Shown one piece after another: positions 21,364-21,660 of a DNA stretch of 21,660 nucleotides. The stretch covers positions 1 to 21,660 of the forward strand of contig JBBQAZ010000013.1 of NCBI GenBank assembly GCA_038316995.1, in the 5' to 3' direction. The notes under the pieces are model-generated. The model was not told where the DNA came from. It did no database searches and saw only the letters and a program-made list of their open reading frames with translations. Every line of letters starts with the position of its first letter. The stretch's first letter is position 1. The stretch comes from JAXHNE01 sp038316995. GTDB taxonomy: Bacteria > Patescibacteriota > Saccharimonadia > Saccharimonadales > JAXHNE01. The position numbers and the translations under genes are program-made.

Positions 21364-21366
21364 CAA

Positions 21367-21507
21367 CGGGGTGTGGCGCAGTTGGCTAGTGTGAGGATTG
21401 CCCGTGGCAATCTGCAAGAAAATCTTCACTTGCAAACTTGTTTGCAAAGCAGAAGTTTTGGGGTCGCAGAATGTGACCGCGGTTTGGGAAACCAAGCACA
21501 CTACTAG
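21367..21507 (+). ncRNA. tRNA-Pro-derived structured element (candidate non-coding RNA or tRNA relic)
   Basis: Bases 21367-21389 are an exact copy of the first 23 bases of the tRNA-Pro at 21549 (acceptor strand, D arm). A second match of 11 bases, GCGGTTTGGGA at 21479-21489, copies its anticodon arm. The T arm and the 3' acceptor strand are absent, so it cannot be a tRNA. The middle is rich in hairpins: GATTGCC/GGCAATC (21396-21412), TTGCAAA/TTTGCAA around 21430-21447, GGTCGC/GTGACC (21462-21478) and GGTTT/AAACC (21481-21493). TAGTGTG (21387-21393) pairs with CACACTA (21497-21503) and would close these into one multi-branched fold. Its own promoter lies upstream. It could be a regulatory RNA, a relic of an insertion into a tRNA gene, or a degenerate duplicate. 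Confidence 0.45.
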
Positions 21508-21528
21508 ATCTAACTGTTGCGTACACTA

Positions 21529-21534
21529 TATACT
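21529..21534 (+). promoter_or_regulatory. Candidate -10 box of tRNA-Pro
   Basis: TATACT, 14 bases before the tRNA 5' end, giving a short 5' leader for RNase P to remove. No convincing -35 box is present. Confidence 0.45.
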
Positions 21535-21548
21535 GATTAAACACCTAT

Positions 21549-21625
21549 CGGGGTGTGGCGCAGTTGGCTAGCGCGCGCGGTTTGGGACCGTGAGGTCGGA
21601 GGTTCGAGTCCTCTCACCCCGACCA
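21549..21625 (+). tRNA. tRNA-Pro (anticodon UGG)
   Basis: A 77-base cloverleaf. Acceptor CGGGGTG (21549-21555) pairs with CACCCCG (21615-21621), followed by discriminator A and encoded CCA. The D arm is GCGC/GCGC. The anticodon stem CGCGG/CCGTG holds loop TTTGGGA with anticodon TGG at 21583-21585. The T arm contains GGTTCGAGTCC. The C1-G72 first pair is the usual identity feature of bacterial tRNA-Pro. With U34 it can read CCN codons broadly. Confidence 0.96.
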
Positions 21626-21660
21626 TGAACGTAATCACCAGATTTTATGAACCCATCCCA

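Larger units (their letters stand above)
21367..21571 (+). repeat. 23-base direct repeat pair copying the 5' end of tRNA-Pro
   Basis: Identical 23-base units at 21367-21389 and 21549-21571, 182 bases apart start to start. The second unit is part of the intact tRNA. The flanking bases differ at both ends, so the repeat boundary coincides exactly with the tRNA 5' end. Confidence 0.9.

Noticed and set aside
21367..21478. A second complete tRNA using GATTG-CCCGTGG-CAATC as anticodon arm (anticodon CGT)
   Set aside because: No U at position 33, no T arm and no strand to pair with the acceptor.
21367..21507. tmRNA, 6S RNA, RNase P RNA or SRP RNA
   Set aside because: None of the hallmark sequences of these RNAs is present; the similarity is to tRNA-Pro only.
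1..21660. CRISPR array, prophage or toxin-antitoxin pair
   Set aside because: No regularly spaced repeats, phage structural genes or TA-like gene pairs were seen; apart from the RAYT unit the genes are chromosomal core and surface functions.

Overview
The window looks like chromosomal DNA of a Patescibacteria/CPR bacterium, most probably of the Saccharibacteria (TM7) type. This is inferred from gene content and style, not from a database match. The genes are tightly packed with many 4-nt start/stop overlaps. Several promoters place a -10 box six or seven bases before the start codon (leaderless transcripts). There is a monoderm-type type IV pilus locus without a secretin, a ComEC without its nuclease domain, a half-length TsaB, a class F-like sortase, RNase Y and a tRNA with encoded CCA. 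UGA is used as a normal stop, which argues against the SR1/Gracilibacteria recoded lineages.

Layout. 1-1971 (+): the tail of a VOC-like gene, a small two-helix membrane protein, and the DNA channel ComEC. 1989-5858 (+): yebC-ruvC-ruvA-cupin-ruvB, a Holliday-junction processing cluster. It is interrupted between ruvC and ruvA by a REP-associated tyrosine (HUH) transposase on the minus strand, flanked by two copies of the same palindrome. 5889-6461 (+): a PH-domain membrane protein. 6458-12738 (-): pilB-pilC, then a separately promoted pilin with its own terminator, then pilM-pilN-pilO and a small membrane protein in the PilP position. 12829-15218 (+): recA, a small unknown gene, a YdjM-like membrane protein and recX. 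15215-15763 (-): a PRC-barrel protein. 15844-16688 (+): tsaE-tsaB (tRNA t6A synthesis). 16746-17660 (+): a sortase-fold protein with no cysteine at all. 17852-19366 (+): RNase Y. 19390-20628 (+): a CYTH protein, a possible 20-codon ORF and a DEDDh exonuclease. 20686-21297 (+): a membrane-anchored LysM-like protein. 21321-21625 (+): a structured element that begins with an exact copy of the first 23 bases of tRNA-Pro, followed by the intact tRNA-Pro(UGG).

How the genes fit together. ComEC, the pilus machine, RecA/RecX and RuvABC together cover DNA capture, import across the membrane, strand invasion and junction resolution. The window therefore holds most of a natural-transformation pathway, with pilB and recA fired divergently from a 90-bp region. 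Most gene identities are ordinary core functions. The points most worth a second look are the tRNA-Pro-derived element, the transposase and palindrome pair sitting on the ruvA promoter, the cysteine-less sortase, the duplicated pilin promoter with an inverted repeat, and the recurrent leaderless promoter architecture.
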